Positions 63,364 to 64,000 of a stretch of DNA of 64,000 nt are shown piece by piece. Location: contig NZ_CP046973.1 in the NCBI RefSeq assembly GCF_009792235.1, positions 310,001-374,000 on the forward strand, read 5' to 3'. The DNA is from Microcystis aeruginosa FD4. GTDB taxonomy: Bacteria; Cyanobacteriota; Cyanobacteriia; Cyanobacteriales; Microcystaceae. Made by a program: the position numbers and the translations under genes. Position 1 is the first letter of the stretch; every line of letters starts with the position of its first letter. Under the pieces are notes generated by a model, which was not told the DNA's origin, searched no databases, and was given only the letters and a program-made list of their open reading frames with translations.

Positions 63364-64000
63364 ATGACCCTAGATATTATCCCCGAAGGGGAAGAACGCA
63401 AAGTGGAAGCTGTCAGTAGTGCCGCTATTGATGGTGCGCCGATCGCCTATATTGTCGTCTTAGCGGCCATTGTCACTACCCTTTCTTTTATTCCCTTCTC
63501 CATTGTCCTCGCTTCTGGCGGTAGTATGCCCCTCAGTCAAGCGGTTTTTCCCCTCTTGGGTTGGTTACTCGGCCCGATCGCTGGGGCGATCGCTAGTGGC
63601 ATTGGGTCCTTAATTGGGGCTTTCCTTGCCCCCTACACGGCAGGAATTCCCGCTATTTCGGTCTTTGGGGCGATTTTGTCTAGTTTTGTGGCAGGAACGA
63701 TGGTTTTAGGCAAAAAACGCCGTTATTGGTGGTTAGGATTAACGTTAATTTTTCTGATTCCCTTGTTTATCTACGCTAACCGGGCGATCGGACTGAACGG
63801 CATTTCGCCACGAGTCTTTATTGCCGGGGCTTTCGTCGATTGGTCGGCTTTGGTATTATTTATCCTACCAACCCGGACTCTTTTTACTCATTGGATCAAA
63901 GGTAGCAATTTTGTCCTAGTAGCGGCGGGAATTTTTGGGGGTACTTGGACTGCCAGCGGCCTCTCCCATTTAGGGGTCGTCGCCATTACCTACTCGATTT
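63364..64000 (+). CDS. Multi-span membrane protein, runs off window
   Basis: ATG at 63364 opens an uninterrupted frame of 212 codons to the window end. An acidic N-terminus (DIIPEGEERKVEAVS) is followed by at least five hydrophobic segments, including AYIVVLAAIVTTLSFIPFSI, GWLLGPIAGAIASGIGSLIG, WWLGLTLIFLIPLFIY and FVLVAAGIFGGTWTA. The glycine-rich first segments resemble transporter S-component-type membrane proteins, but no specific family can be named. The 3' end is not visible. Confidence 0.7.
   Translation, partial: MTLDIIPEGEERKVEAVSSAAIDGAPIAYIVVLAAIVTTLSFIPFSIVLASGGSMPLSQAVFPLLGWLLGPIAGAIASGIGSLIGAFLAPYTAGIPAISVFGAILSSFVAGTMVLGKKRRYWWLGLTLIFLIPLFIYANRAIGLNGISPRVFIAGAFVDWSALVLFILPTRTLFTHWIKGSNFVLVAAGIFGGTWTASGLSHLGVVAITYSI

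Overview
The window reads as a chromosome segment of a unicellular, bloom-type cyanobacterium close to Microcystis. The pointers are a divergent petJ (cytochrome c6) / petE (plastocyanin) pair, a ferrochelatase with a C-terminal chlorophyll-binding helix, COP23, DUF3747, DUF3352 and DUF1822 proteins, many GCGATCGC (HIP1-like) sites, and a very heavy load of insertion sequences, small palindromic repeats and toxin-antitoxin genes. The species name is inference from this combination.

Layout. 1-2567 is a decayed minus-strand module (sigma-70 tail, DUF1822 gene, CHAT-CHASE2 gene), cut at both ends by insertion sequences. 2568-13186 is one ISL3 element into which seven further insertions have stacked up to four levels deep. 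Removing them by their target-site duplications restores a 1423-bp ISL3 element and a 1176-bp IS4 element. 13187-20404 holds transposase remnants, a trypsin-co-occurring-domain remnant, a Uma2 nuclease gene, a MntA/HepT toxin-antitoxin locus broken by IS66, a RelE-type pair and a DUF3368 (PIN-like) pair. 20616-23653 is a cytosine-methyltransferase plus restriction-nuclease cassette lying between the two ends of a gutted type ISP restriction gene.

23909-35296 is mostly core genome: DUF3352 protein, petJ/petE with paired operator-like repeats between them, sdhA, initiator tRNA, pgeF, fmt, a cyclic-nucleotide-binding protein and tlyA. It is interrupted by a fourth ISL3 copy and a MITE. 36153-51314 is a second copy of the DUF1822/CHAT-CHASE2 module followed by a secreted-protease island: two large double-trypsin/TPR proteins, a small TPR protein, a DegP-like protease with a PPC tail and a COP23 protein. 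Intact and broken toxin-antitoxin genes (Tse2-like, HicAB, RelE/Xre, VapBC, DUF4160/DUF2442) and copies of one dispersed palindromic repeat lie in and after it, up to 53.4 kb. 54876-64000 returns to core genes: DUF3747 protein, prfB with its programmed frameshift, an AlbA-type regulator, hemH, methyltransferases, a YqeG-type phosphatase and a membrane protein that runs off the edge.

How it fits together. Housekeeping blocks are separated by decay zones where transposons, MITEs, restriction genes and toxin-antitoxin genes pile up. The most system-like part is the sigma / DUF1822 / CHAT-CHASE2 / trypsin-TPR / COP23 set. It combines a putative extracellular sensor, a caspase-like protease and several exported trypsin-like proteases, which suggests a proteolytic signalling or conflict system. 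The CHAT-CHASE2 gene is present twice here and broken in both copies.
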